NCBI RefSeq assembly: GCF_900111775.1
Contig: NZ_FOJJ01000034.1
Coordinates: 248,001-312,000 of the forward strand
Direction: 5' to 3'
Source: Desulfuromonas acetexigens
GTDB taxonomy: Bacteria; Desulfobacterota; Desulfuromonadia; Desulfuromonadales; Trichloromonadaceae
Length of the DNA stretch: 64,000 bases
A program made the position numbers and the translations under genes. The notes below the pieces were generated by a model, which saw nothing but the letters and a program-made list of their open reading frames with translations, did not search any database and had not been told where the DNA came from. Below are positions 27,808 through 35,777 of the stretch, piece by piece; positions within the stretch are counted from its first letter, which is position 1, and the number at the start of each line of letters is the position of its first letter.

Positions 27808-28617
27808 ATGGAGAAAATCGACAAAATCGGATTCATCGGCGGCGGCAATATGGCCGAGGCCATCATCAAAGGTTTGATCGGCGGCGCCTTTCCCGTGGCC
27901 CGACTGCTGGTCGCCGAACCGAGCGACGAACGCCGGCGCTTGTTGGAAGACCGCTACGGCGTCCACGTGATCAGCGACAACCGGGAGCTGGTCAGGGATT
28001 GCGACCTGCTGGTGCTCGCGGTCAAACCCCAGGTGCGAGAGGCGGCGCTGGCCGGGCTGGCCGAGCTCTTCACCGACGACAAGCTGCTGATTTCCATTCT
28101 TGCCGGGGTTGGCACTTCTGAGCTGGAGCGGCTGCTCAGCGGACCGCGTCGCATCATCCGCGCCATGCCCAACACCCCGGCCCTGGTCGGGGCCGGCGCC
28201 ACCGCTCTCTGCCCCGGCCGCCATGCCCGCCCGGCCGATCTGCGCACCGCCCAGCACCTCTTCGAGACGACCGGCATCGTTCAACTCGTCGAGGAAGGGC
28301 AGATGGACGCCGTCACCGGCCTTTCCGGGTCGGGTCCGGCCTATGTCTTCACTATCATCGAGGCCTTGGCCGACGGCGGCGTGCTACAGGGCCTGCCCCG
28401 CCACACGGCGCTGATGCTGGCGACCCAGACTTTGCTCGGCGCTGCGCGCATGGTCAAGGAGAGTGGCGAACATCCGGCGGTGCTGCGCGACAAGGTCTGT
28501 TCCCCCGGCGGCACCACCATCGCCGCTGTCCAGGCCCTCGAAGAAGGCGGCCTGCGGGCGACCCTGATGGAGGCCGTGGCCCGCGCCACGGAGCGGTCGC
28601 GGGAGTTGGGCGGGTAG
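27808..28617 (+). CDS. proC: Pyrroline-5-carboxylate reductase
   Basis: ProC reduces pyrroline-5-carboxylate to proline with NAD(P)H. The 269-residue protein has the Rossmann motif IGFIGGGNMAEAIIKGL, the VKPQV motif, the AMPNTPALVGAGATAL region and the C-terminal signature VTGLSGSGPAYVF and SPGGTTIAAVQALE. AGGAAGGCG lies upstream of the ATG. It is monocistronic and followed by a tandem repeat and a terminator. Confidence 0.95.
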   Translation: MEKIDKIGFIGGGNMAEAIIKGLIGGAFPVARLLVAEPSDERRRLLEDRYGVHVISDNRELVRDCDLLVLAVKPQVREAALAGLAELFTDDKLLISILAGVGTSELERLLSGPRRIIRAMPNTPALVGAGATALCPGRHARPADLRTAQHLFETTGIVQLVEEGQMDAVTGLSGSGPAYVFTIIEALADGGVLQGLPRHTALMLATQTLLGAARMVKESGEHPAVLRDKVCSPGGTTIAAVQALEEGGLRATLMEAVARATERSRELGG

Positions 28618-28625
28618 GGGGGAAG

Positions 28626-28680
<55 letters not shown>

Positions 28681-28719
28681 GGAGTGGGGTGGCTCGCTCC
28701 ATTCGTGCTGAAAATCAAT

Positions 28720-28750
28720 AAAAAGGGCCGGTCGGTGACCGGCCCTTTTT
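28720..28750. terminator. Bidirectional terminator between proC and gspN
   Basis: AAAAAGGGCCGGTC and GACCGGCCCTTTTT form a perfect stem with a GGT loop. A and T tracts on both feet let it serve convergent proC and the gsp operon; it overlaps the first bases of the gspN stop. Confidence 0.9.
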
Positions 28751-29648
28751 AATTCAGGCGGGGGCGAGCGAGGGTGCCGGAGAGGCGCAAGGTGAGGCTG
28801 CCGTCGGGGGCGGGGGGGACGAGGATGCTGAGGAGTTCCCGCAACTGTCCGTCCATCTCCGCCGTGGTTTTCAGGTTCAGGGTCAGATTCATCCGACTGG
28901 CGGGGAGATTGTCGGCGAGGAGCAACGAGCCGCTGCCGGTGCCGATCAGGTGGCCGTCGAGGGCTTCCAGGCGTTCGATCTTGAAGGCTTTGCCCTGACC
29001 GGTGCCGACCAGTTCCAGCGTGCCCAGTTCCAAAACGTCCTCCTTGGCGCCGAATGTGCTCAGGCCGGTGAGGTGGACCCCGGTCAGGGTCAGGAGCAAC
29101 CGGCTCTCGCTTCCGTCTTGAGGGGGCCAGAGGCCGGTGAAGGCGCCTTGGGTCAGGGTTCCTGCGACCGCCAGTTGCGAATTCTCCAGCAGCGGCAAGG
29201 CCAGGCGCAGGTCGCGCAGCTTCAGGTCGAGCTCACCGTCGCGACGGGCGAACCCCTGGGCCTCCCCCCCCAGCAGGCGAGCAGAAAAACTCAGGCCGGG
29301 ATTGCCGCCAAAGAGGGAGCGCCAGAGGGGAGCGGCGGCGATATCTTCGGCGGCGATCGCCATGGCCGGTTGAACCAGGTTCAAGGTGCCTGCGCGGACG
29401 CCAACGGCGAAGGGGAGGCGCGGGGTCAGTCCTTCGAGCTCCAGTCGCCCCTGGCCGTGCAGCTGGCGGTTCGCCTCCTGTTCCAGGCGCGTTTCCAGGG
29501 CGGCGGCGGGGAACCAGATAAGCAGGCCCACGAGCCAGCCGCCAAGCAGCACCGGCAAGGCCCAAAGGAGCAGGGGCCAGAGGTCGCGGCCGCTGGCGCC
29601 GGGCTGTCCACCGGCGGGGGGGCGCCAAAAAGGGATCAACGATTTCAT
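28749..29648 (-). CDS. gspN: Type II secretion protein GspN
   Basis: The 299-residue protein has one membrane helix (about residues 24-46) and a periplasmic domain made of AsmA-like beta strands (GRLELEGL, AGTLNLVQP, LDLKLRDLRLALPLL, LTGVHLTGLSTF), as in the GspN family. GspN is an accessory inner-membrane part of type II secretion found in a subset of systems. It is the last gene of the operon; its start overlaps the gspM stop by 4 bases. Confidence 0.8.
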   Translation of the reverse strand: MKSLIPFWRPPAGGQPGASGRDLWPLLLWALPVLLGGWLVGLLIWFPAAALETRLEQEANRQLHGQGRLELEGLTPRLPFAVGVRAGTLNLVQPAMAIAAEDIAAAPLWRSLFGGNPGLSFSARLLGGEAQGFARRDGELDLKLRDLRLALPLLENSQLAVAGTLTQGAFTGLWPPQDGSESRLLLTLTGVHLTGLSTFGAKEDVLELGTLELVGTGQGKAFKIERLEALDGHLIGTGSGSLLLADNLPASRMNLTLNLKTTAEMDGQLRELLSILVPPAPDGSLTLRLSGTLARPRLN

Positions 29649-30172
29649 CGACTTCTTCCGTAAGCGGCGACGGTCAGCACCGAATCGAGACGGCGCTTAT
29701 CGTCAAAGCGGGTTTTGATGCGCAGGCTCTTGACCTGCAAAGGGGATTCGGCGGTTTCCATGTCTTGCAGCAGGCCGACCAATTGCCCCAGGCCGACCCG
29801 GTCGAGCTTGATCTCCACCGATTCCTCACGGAATCCCTCCCTTTCCGCCGCCGGTTGCGGGCGCATGGAGACGAGGTTGGCGCGGTCGACGTGGCGCCCC
29901 GCCAGATTTTCCATGAAGGCGAAGATGGAAAAGGTCGTCGCCTGATCCATGCGCCGCTCGGCCTGTTCGAGGCTCTGCTTCAGTTGCAGGTATTGCTGTT
30001 GCAGGCCACGCAGATCCTCCAGCTGGTTTTGGCGGGCGGCGATTTTCCCGTCCAGCGCGGCCATTGCCTGGCGGTAGGGGGAGATGACGGCGAACCAGCC
30101 AAGCACCACCAGCAGAAAGAGTCCGCCGGCGAGCAGGATCAGACGTTCCCGTTGGCTCAGTTGATGGAACAT
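29645..30172 (-). CDS. gspM: Type II secretion protein GspM
   Basis: The 175-residue protein has a short cytoplasmic N terminus, one membrane helix (about residues 11-31), a periplasmic coiled coil (about 40-80) and a ferredoxin-like domain with VEIKLDRVGLGQLVGLLQDMETA. GspM partners GspL in the inner-membrane platform. Position after gspL by 3 bases supports the call. Confidence 0.85.
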   Translation of the reverse strand: MFHQLSQRERLILLAGGLFLLVVLGWFAVISPYRQAMAALDGKIAARQNQLEDLRGLQQQYLQLKQSLEQAERRMDQATTFSIFAFMENLAGRHVDRANLVSMRPQPAAEREGFREESVEIKLDRVGLGQLVGLLQDMETAESPLQVKSLRIKTRFDDKRRLDSVLTVAAYGRSR

Positions 30173-30175
30173 GGC

Positions 30176-31564
30176 TTAAGGCTCCTTGCGCAGGGGAAGG
30201 GTGAGTCGGAAATCGACCTGTTTACCATCCAGGCTCATGCGCGCGTCGTCGATCCGGACTTCGGCGAAGAGGGGCGATTCGCCCAGGGTTGCGCTCAGGC
30301 GGTTGATGGCGTCGAAGGAGCCGGTTACTCCTTCGAGGCGGACCGCTTCCGCCGTGTAGTTGAAGTCGCGGATGTCGACGGTGATGTCGGCGGGGGTGCG
30401 GCGCGAGACTTCATCGAGAGCCGTCAGCGCCGAAGCGCCCTCGCCGGTGCCGAGCAGTCGGGCGATCTTGCGCAGCTCCTCCAGTTGCGCGCGCATCTGC
30501 AACGGGGCGTCGACAATCGCCTGGGTGCCGGGGAAGGTAGCACGGTAGAGCTGCTGCATCTCCTGGCGCAGGTTTTCGGCTACGCGGGCTTTTTGCGCGT
30601 AATTGAGATAGGCCGAGGCGCCGAGCAGCAGCAGGGAGCAGCCGAGGAGGGCGGCCATGGCCGTCAGGCGTTTTTTCAACCGTCCCCATTCACTCTTTAA
30701 GGCGAACTCACCGGTGCGTAGATTGAAGGCCCGCTCCCGGTCGTTGAGGCCGGCGCGCCAGGCCAGGGCCAGGGCCGGCAAAAATTCGACCGCCAGGGGT
30801 TGGCCACCCAGTTCGATCCGGGGGACTTCCGCAGCCTCGCCCAGCTCACGCAGGGCCTGGGCGAGTTCCGCCACGGCACCGTCGCCGATCAGCAGCCAGG
30901 CGGGATGTTCCAGGCCGTGGGCGGCGCGCAGGGCGTTCCCGGCGTGCCCGAGTTCCTCGGCCAGACGGGCGTGGTCGATCGGGGCGGATTGCGGCAGCAG
31001 CCGATGGTCGACGACCTCGCCGCCGTCGACCAGGGCGAGGACGGTCTCCGCCTCCCCGAGAATCGCCAGCAGGCCGTTGGGGATGAGCTCGCTCAAGCCC
31101 CGGGCGTGGCTATGGGGAGTCAGGGCGAGAATGTTGAGAGGGATCTCCCGGCGGTCGAAGGGTTCCAGCATCGCCGCGACCGTCGAACGAGCGACGGCCG
31201 CCGTCGTCAGGGTGAAGCCGAGCTCTTCGGCGATCGGTTTCTCCATGGCAAAAGCGAGGCCTTCGCCGGCGGCGGGGAGTTGCAGGGAAAATTCCATGGG
31301 GAGCGCGGCGGCGATCTTCTTTTCGTCGGCAAAGGGAAAATGCAGCCGCCGGAAATAGGCGCAGCCCGCCGGGAGGGCTGCGGCCAGCCGGTCGCCGAGT
31401 CGGGTCTCCCCGAGCATGCGACGCAGGCTCTCCGCCAGGTCTTCCCCCTCGCTACGGGGTTCGCGACGGGCGTCGATCAGGTTCGTCTTGCCCTGGTTTT
31501 CCTCGATCAGGACCGCGCGGATATGCCGGGCGTCGATATCGATGCCGATCAGTCGTCTGGCCAT
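30176..31564 (-). CDS. gspL: Type II secretion protein GspL
   Basis: The 462-residue protein has an actin-like cytoplasmic domain (about 1-290; starting LIGIDIDARHIRAVLIEENQ), a single membrane helix (about 300-320, LTAMAALLGCSLLLLGASAYL) and a periplasmic ferredoxin-like domain. GspL links the GspE ATPase to the inner-membrane platform. It lies 7 bases after gspK. Confidence 0.87.
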   Translation of the reverse strand: MARRLIGIDIDARHIRAVLIEENQGKTNLIDARREPRSEGEDLAESLRRMLGETRLGDRLAAALPAGCAYFRRLHFPFADEKKIAAALPMEFSLQLPAAGEGLAFAMEKPIAEELGFTLTTAAVARSTVAAMLEPFDRREIPLNILALTPHSHARGLSELIPNGLLAILGEAETVLALVDGGEVVDHRLLPQSAPIDHARLAEELGHAGNALRAAHGLEHPAWLLIGDGAVAELAQALRELGEAAEVPRIELGGQPLAVEFLPALALAWRAGLNDRERAFNLRTGEFALKSEWGRLKKRLTAMAALLGCSLLLLGASAYLNYAQKARVAENLRQEMQQLYRATFPGTQAIVDAPLQMRAQLEELRKIARLLGTGEGASALTALDEVSRRTPADITVDIRDFNYTAEAVRLEGVTGSFDAINRLSATLGESPLFAEVRIDDARMSLDGKQVDFRLTLPLRKEP

Positions 31565-31571
31565 GGTTCTC

Positions 31572-32519
31572 CTAATCCACTTTCAGATAAAGCAGTTGAT
31601 CGCCGGTTTTGGTGACGATGGCCTCGGCCCGGCGAACGCCGTCGTTGACCGAGGCCGTGGTTTCGATGCGGTAGATGTCGCTGGTCACGGTAAAGGGCTC
31701 GCGCAGCAGGTTGGCGAGGCCCGAGAGTTCGTTGAGCCAGGTCAGCTCCGCCGGACTTTTGAAGGGCGTGCTCGCGCGCCGTTCGAGGATCGCCTCGGCC
31801 GCGTCGTGGCTGATTTCCGGGTCTTCCGACAGGGCCATGAGCACCTCGACAGCGGCGCTGTTGATGTTGATCTTGGTATCGCCGTGGAGTCGCACGAAGG
31901 GGGCGATCTCTTGGAAAATTTCCGGCGTGAAGCCGCGCACCAGCAGCAGTTCCTCGAGATTGTCGAGAGGACCGTTCTTGCAGCGGACGGGACGTTCTTC
32001 GCTCAGGTAATGACCGGCTTCGGCACCCACGGCCCGGCGCCCGTCGGGGTCGACGTAGACCCGGTCGTCCGGGTCGAGCCAGTCGACGAGGGCAGCGATC
32101 AGTTCTTCCCCTTGCTGGATGGCGAGTTCCTCGAAAAGCCGCCGGAGCTGGCTTTTGACCACGGGATTGACGTTGCCGGCGCCGACCAGGGCATTGAGGT
32201 TGATCCGCCCGCCCAGATCCTCGATGGTGACCGAGAGGTAGCCTTCGGCCACCGGATACTGGGCGACCCCCAGACTCCAGAGTTCCGAAGGATCGTCGGG
32301 GGCGTCATAGCTGTTCATGTCCATGCGCAGGATCCCCCGCCCGGCCCGTACCCCGCCCTTGGCCAGGTAATAGGCGCGGGTCGAGTCGCGGAAGGTTTCG
32401 GTCAGGCGCAGATCGACCAGGGTTGAAAAGGCCAGCTCGACCACCAGCGCGGTGAGCAGGGTCACCACCACCAGCACCAGCAGCAGGACCATCCCCGATT
32501 CCTGACGCAACACTTTCAT
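31572..32519 (-). CDS. gspK: Type II secretion minor pseudopilin GspK
   Basis: The 315-residue protein starts MKVLRQESG then MVLLLVLVVVTLLTALVVEL, a prepilin helix that lacks Glu5, the hallmark of GspK, which caps the pseudopilus tip with GspI and GspJ. The large C-terminal part has the GspK signatures DLGGRINLNAL, DWLDPDD and INSAAVEVLMAL (helix-hairpin-helix-like). It overlaps gspJ by 4 bases. Confidence 0.9.
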   Translation of the reverse strand: MKVLRQESGMVLLLVLVVVTLLTALVVELAFSTLVDLRLTETFRDSTRAYYLAKGGVRAGRGILRMDMNSYDAPDDPSELWSLGVAQYPVAEGYLSVTIEDLGGRINLNALVGAGNVNPVVKSQLRRLFEELAIQQGEELIAALVDWLDPDDRVYVDPDGRRAVGAEAGHYLSEERPVRCKNGPLDNLEELLLVRGFTPEIFQEIAPFVRLHGDTKININSAAVEVLMALSEDPEISHDAAEAILERRASTPFKSPAELTWLNELSGLANLLREPFTVTSDIYRIETTASVNDGVRRAEAIVTKTGDQLLYLKVD

Positions 32520-33163
32520 CGGCGCCCCTGAATGACGGGAAGTTCGAAGCTCGAACGGAAGGGGACTTCGAGGTCGCCGGAGCGGATGCGCATGGCGATT
32601 TCCACCCGTTTTGGCGGGCCCTGGCTGCGGGAGTCCCAGTCGTCTTTCCAGTCCGTGCCGTCATGGAAGCGCAGCCAGACTTCTTCGATGCCGGTGGCCA
32701 GTCGATAACCCTCCCGCCCGCTCTCCTCCGGTTGTCGCGTGCCGCTTTCATGGCGCGTCAGGACCAGGGTTTCTTTGGCGTTTTCGGCATCTTCCAGCCA
32801 TTCGTAGCGAACCTGGGAGAGTCCGCCGCCATCCCCCTGCGGTGTCGTCGCCGTCGTCGTCAGGGTCAGATAGGGTTCCCGCCGGTCACCGCCGCGCCCT
32901 TCGAGGTAGGTTTCGAGGGTGTCCGGTCGGAGGTAGGCGCCGCGCACCTCCCGGCCGATGCGGTCGAAAATGACCCGCGCCCGATGGTAGGCTTCGCTGT
33001 CGTTGGCCAGCCGCCGCCGGGCGCCGTCGACTGAGGTGAAGACGCCGTAGATCGCCATCAGCACCAGACTGGTGATGGTCACCGCGATCAGTACCTCGAT
33101 CAGAGTGAAGCCCGAGGAACGGTTCCGTCCGGCTCGGCATTGCTCAGAAGAGGAAGGAATCAA
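32516..33163 (-). CDS. gspJ: Type II secretion minor pseudopilin GspJ
   Basis: The 215-residue protein has leader RNRSSG followed by FTLIEVLIAVTITSLVLMAIYG, a full type III signal with Glu5. The rest matches GspJ (YHRARVIFDRIGREVRGAYL). It acts in the pseudopilus tip complex. The start overlaps gspI by 20 bases; the ATG at 33163 gives a leader of normal length. Confidence 0.88.
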   Translation of the reverse strand: MIPSSSEQCRAGRNRSSGFTLIEVLIAVTITSLVLMAIYGVFTSVDGARRRLANDSEAYHRARVIFDRIGREVRGAYLRPDTLETYLEGRGGDRREPYLTLTTTATTPQGDGGGLSQVRYEWLEDAENAKETLVLTRHESGTRQPEESGREGYRLATGIEEVWLRFHDGTDWKDDWDSRSQGPPKRVEIAMRIRSGDLEVPFRSSFELPVIQGRR

Positions 33164-33536
33164 TCGTCACCTCTTCGTTCTTTTTTTCATCCCCCCACAA
33201 AACTCGCACCGTCACCATGCGGATCGTGGGGATCGGGGTCGGCTCATAGGCAATGCGCCAGCGGAAAGCCTCGAAGGGGGGATCAAACACCCCTTCGACC
33301 TCATCCTCGCTCAGAGTGCCGGACTCGAAGGCCGCTTCCGTCTCTCCCATCTTGTCCTGGGCGAGCAACGTCGCCTGGGTGATCTTCTGCAAGCGCTCGT
33401 TGACCGCGATGGCGCGGTTGCTCAGGGACAACAGGGCGATCAGGGCGATGCCGGCGATGGCCAGGGCGATCATGACTTCGAGCAGGGTGAAGCCTGCCGC
33501 GCGGGGGTGTCGCTCAGAACTCACGGTCCCCCTCAT
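33144..33536 (-). CDS. gspI: Type II secretion minor pseudopilin GspI
   Basis: The 130-residue protein has the prepilin signal AAG then FTLLEVMIALAIAGIALIAL with Glu5 and the GspI pattern NRAIAVNERLQKITQATLLAQDKM. Length is right for the family. It overlaps gspH by 23 bases and gspJ by 20. Confidence 0.88.
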   Translation of the reverse strand: MRGTVSSERHPRAAGFTLLEVMIALAIAGIALIALLSLSNRAIAVNERLQKITQATLLAQDKMGETEAAFESGTLSEDEVEGVFDPPFEAFRWRIAYEPTPIPTIRMVTVRVLWGDEKKNEEVTIDSFLF

Positions 33537-34029
33537 GGATTTCCGTGGTGCCGGTAAAGGGGTTGATGCGCAGGGTCAGGATGCGGTTCCGGTCGTCGCC
33601 GAGGCGGATGGTCGTCTCCTCCATATAGCCCACCGGCAGAATGTCGACGGTGATTTCGCCGCTGTTGAAGGTGCCGCGCCCGGCGATGCTCAGGTTTCTG
33701 AAGCTCACCCCGCTCTTGAGGCGTTGTTGCCGGGCCGGCCCCGTCCCTTCGTCGGTCAGCGTGCCGTCGACTTCCAGGCGCGCCGCCCGATAGACGTCTT
33801 CCTCCAGATCGAAGGTCAGCCGGTAGGGGCGGCCGGAGAGGGCGGACTCGTTGTAGAGATATTTCACCGTGCCGGCCAGGCGCCGTGCTGCGCCGTCGAG
33901 GGCGCCGTCGCCCAATCGTCCCATCAGGGGGATGCTCAGGGCGCTGAAGAGGGCGATGAGCAGCACCGCCAGCGCCGTTTCGACCAGGGTGAAGCCCCGC
34001 GCGTTATTCCAGTTCCCAGCTGTTGACAT
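33514..34029 (-). CDS. gspH: Type II secretion minor pseudopilin GspH
   Basis: The 171-residue protein starts MSTAGNWNNARG then FTLVETALAVLLIALFSALS, a prepilin signal with Glu5, and has the GspH-type VKYLYNESALSGRPYRLTFDLEEDVY stretch interrupted into strands. I chose ATG 34029 to give a leader of usual length; the frame is open to an ATG at 34071 inside gspG. It overlaps the end of gspG. Confidence 0.85.
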   Translation of the reverse strand: MSTAGNWNNARGFTLVETALAVLLIALFSALSIPLMGRLGDGALDGAARRLAGTVKYLYNESALSGRPYRLTFDLEEDVYRAARLEVDGTLTDEGTGPARQQRLKSGVSFRNLSIAGRGTFNSGEITVDILPVGYMEETTIRLGDDRNRILTLRINPFTGTTEIHEGDREF

Positions 34030-34444
34030 CCGCGTTGTTGCCTTCCCCCCCCGCTTCGCCGTCGCCGCCATAGGAGATGATGTCGAAGTCGCCGTGAATG
34101 CCCGGCGACAGGTAGATATAAGGACTCCCCCAGGGATCGGTGGGAACTTTTTTCAGATAGCCCCCTTCGTGGTAACGGGGCGGGATGCGGCCGGTCTCCG
34201 GCTTCGTGACCAGCGCCTGCAACCCCTGTTCGGTGCTGGGATAGAAACCGTTGTCGAGCTTGAACAGGCCGATCGCTTCCTCCAGCCCCTTGATGTCCAC
34301 CGCCGCCTTGGTCCGGCGCGCCTCCTCGGGCCGCTCCAGCAGACGCGGAACGACGATGGCGGCGAGAATGCCGAGAATGACGACGACCACCATGATTTCG
34401 ATGAGGGTGAAGCCGCGATTGCCGCGTAAAAGCGATTTTTCCAT
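34004..34444 (-). CDS. gspG: Type II secretion major pseudopilin GspG
   Basis: The 146-residue protein has leader MEKSLLRGNRG, helix FTLIEIMVVVVILGILAAIV and the GspG core: PEEARRTKAAVDIKGLEEAI, LDNGFYPSTEQGLQALV and DPWGSPYIYLSPG, with a calcium-loop-like GDFDIISYGGDGEAGGEG near the C terminus. It is the main subunit of the pseudopilus. The second ATG (34444) lies 8 bases from AGGAG and is preferred over the one at 34450. A hairpin sits in the gap upstream of it. Confidence 0.93.
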   Translation of the reverse strand: MEKSLLRGNRGFTLIEIMVVVVILGILAAIVVPRLLERPEEARRTKAAVDIKGLEEAIGLFKLDNGFYPSTEQGLQALVTKPETGRIPPRYHEGGYLKKVPTDPWGSPYIYLSPGIHGDFDIISYGGDGEAGGEGNNADVNSWELE

Positions 34445-34473
34445 GTGCATAACTCCTTTGTTTTTTCAGGACC

Positions 34474-34526
34474 GAGGCTAAAGGAAAAAGGATAAAGGAT
34501 TTAATGCCTTTTCCTTTTTCCTCGTT
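34474..34526. repeat. Imperfect inverted repeat between gspF and gspG
   Basis: AGGAAAAAGGATAAAGG and CCTTTTCCTTTTTCCT form an imperfect stem of about 16 bp around ATTTAATG. It is the only sizeable gap (103 bases) inside an otherwise overlapping operon and lies just upstream of the major pseudopilin gene, so it may be a processing or attenuation site. Confidence 0.55.
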
Positions 34527-34547
34527 CCCTTTTCCTTTTACCTGCCT

Positions 34548-35774
34548 TTATCCCATCCCCTGGCTGGCCTGGAAGATGGGGAGGAGGATGGCGAGGACGA
34601 TGAAGCCAACGGCGGTACCCATGACCAGGATCATCACCGGTTCAAGCAGGGAGAGGAGTCCGGCGATACGCAGCTCCACCTGGTGCTCGTAGGTTTCCGC
34701 CACCCGCAACAACATTTTTTCCAGCTCGCCGCTGCGTTCGCCGACCGCCGCCATCTGTGCCAGCATGGGGGGGAAGACCCCCGAGTGTTTGAGCGGTTCC
34801 GCCAGGCTCTCCCCCTCGCGCACGGCGTCGATGGCGTCGTTGACCGCCTGGCGTAGCACCCGGTTGGAGAGAAGATTGACGGCGATGGCCAGGGCCTTGA
34901 GCAGCGGTACCCCGGCATGGAGCAGGGTGCCGAGGGTGCGGCTCAGGCGGGCGGTGGCGAGGAGCAGGTTGAGGGAACCGAAAAGGGGCAGACGCAGGCT
35001 CAGCCGGTCGAGCTTCAGCCGTCCCGCCTCGCTTTGCGCATACCGTCGCGCCGCGGTTATGGCGACACCGGCCAGGAGCAGGAGGAGCCACCACCAGCCG
35101 GCGAGAAAATCACTGCCGGCGATGAGCAGACGCGTCGGCACGGGCAGGGTTTGCCCGAGATCCTCCAGCATGCGGGTGACTTTGGGGACGACGAAGGTGA
35201 TGAGAAAGACCAGCACCGCGCTGCCGATGACCCCCATCAGAATGGGATAGGCCAGGGCCGACTGCATACGGGAACGGAGCCGGGCCTGATCCTCGAGAAA
35301 ATCGGCGAGCTGCCCCAGGACCTGATCGAGGGTGCCGCTGTGTTCCCCGACCTCGGTCATATTGATGAAAAGGGGCGAAAAAATACCGGGATGCTGGGCC
35401 AGCGCCCGGTTCAGCTCGCTCCCCTGCAGAACCTCGCCGCGCACCGTACCAAGGGCGCGGCCCAGGGGCGCGCCGGCGAGTTGGTCGGCCAGGGTGCCGA
35501 GGGCTTCGTCGAGGGGGAGCCCGGCGCCGAGCAGGGTGGCGAGTTGTCGGGTCGTGGCGGCCAGGTCCTGGGGCGAAACCTTGCGGGCGAAGGGGCGGAA
35601 GCGGTTGGTGAAGAGGGAAAAGCCGGATGTTGCCGCCGACCCTTCGGCCAGCCGGGTGGGAAAGATCCCCTGGGTGCGCAACTGCTGGGTGGCCGCCTTT
35701 TTCCCCGGTGCCTCGATGGTTCCCGCCACTTTTTTGCCCTGGGCGTCGAACCCGGCATACTCGAAAAGAGGCAC
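34548..35774 (-). CDS. gspF: Type II secretion inner-membrane protein GspF
   Basis: The 408-residue protein begins MPLFEYAGFDAQGKKVAGTI and has two T2SSF domains (about 70-190 and 275-395), each followed by a hydrophobic segment, with the middle span LAYPILMGVIGSAVLVFLITF. GspF is the polytopic platform protein that couples the ATPase to pseudopilus assembly. It lies 3 bases after gspE. Confidence 0.94.
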   Translation of the reverse strand: MPLFEYAGFDAQGKKVAGTIEAPGKKAATQQLRTQGIFPTRLAEGSAATSGFSLFTNRFRPFARKVSPQDLAATTRQLATLLGAGLPLDEALGTLADQLAGAPLGRALGTVRGEVLQGSELNRALAQHPGIFSPLFINMTEVGEHSGTLDQVLGQLADFLEDQARLRSRMQSALAYPILMGVIGSAVLVFLITFVVPKVTRMLEDLGQTLPVPTRLLIAGSDFLAGWWWLLLLLAGVAITAARRYAQSEAGRLKLDRLSLRLPLFGSLNLLLATARLSRTLGTLLHAGVPLLKALAIAVNLLSNRVLRQAVNDAIDAVREGESLAEPLKHSGVFPPMLAQMAAVGERSGELEKMLLRVAETYEHQVELRIAGLLSLLEPVMILVMGTAVGFIVLAILLPIFQASQGMG

Positions 35775-35777
35775 GCT

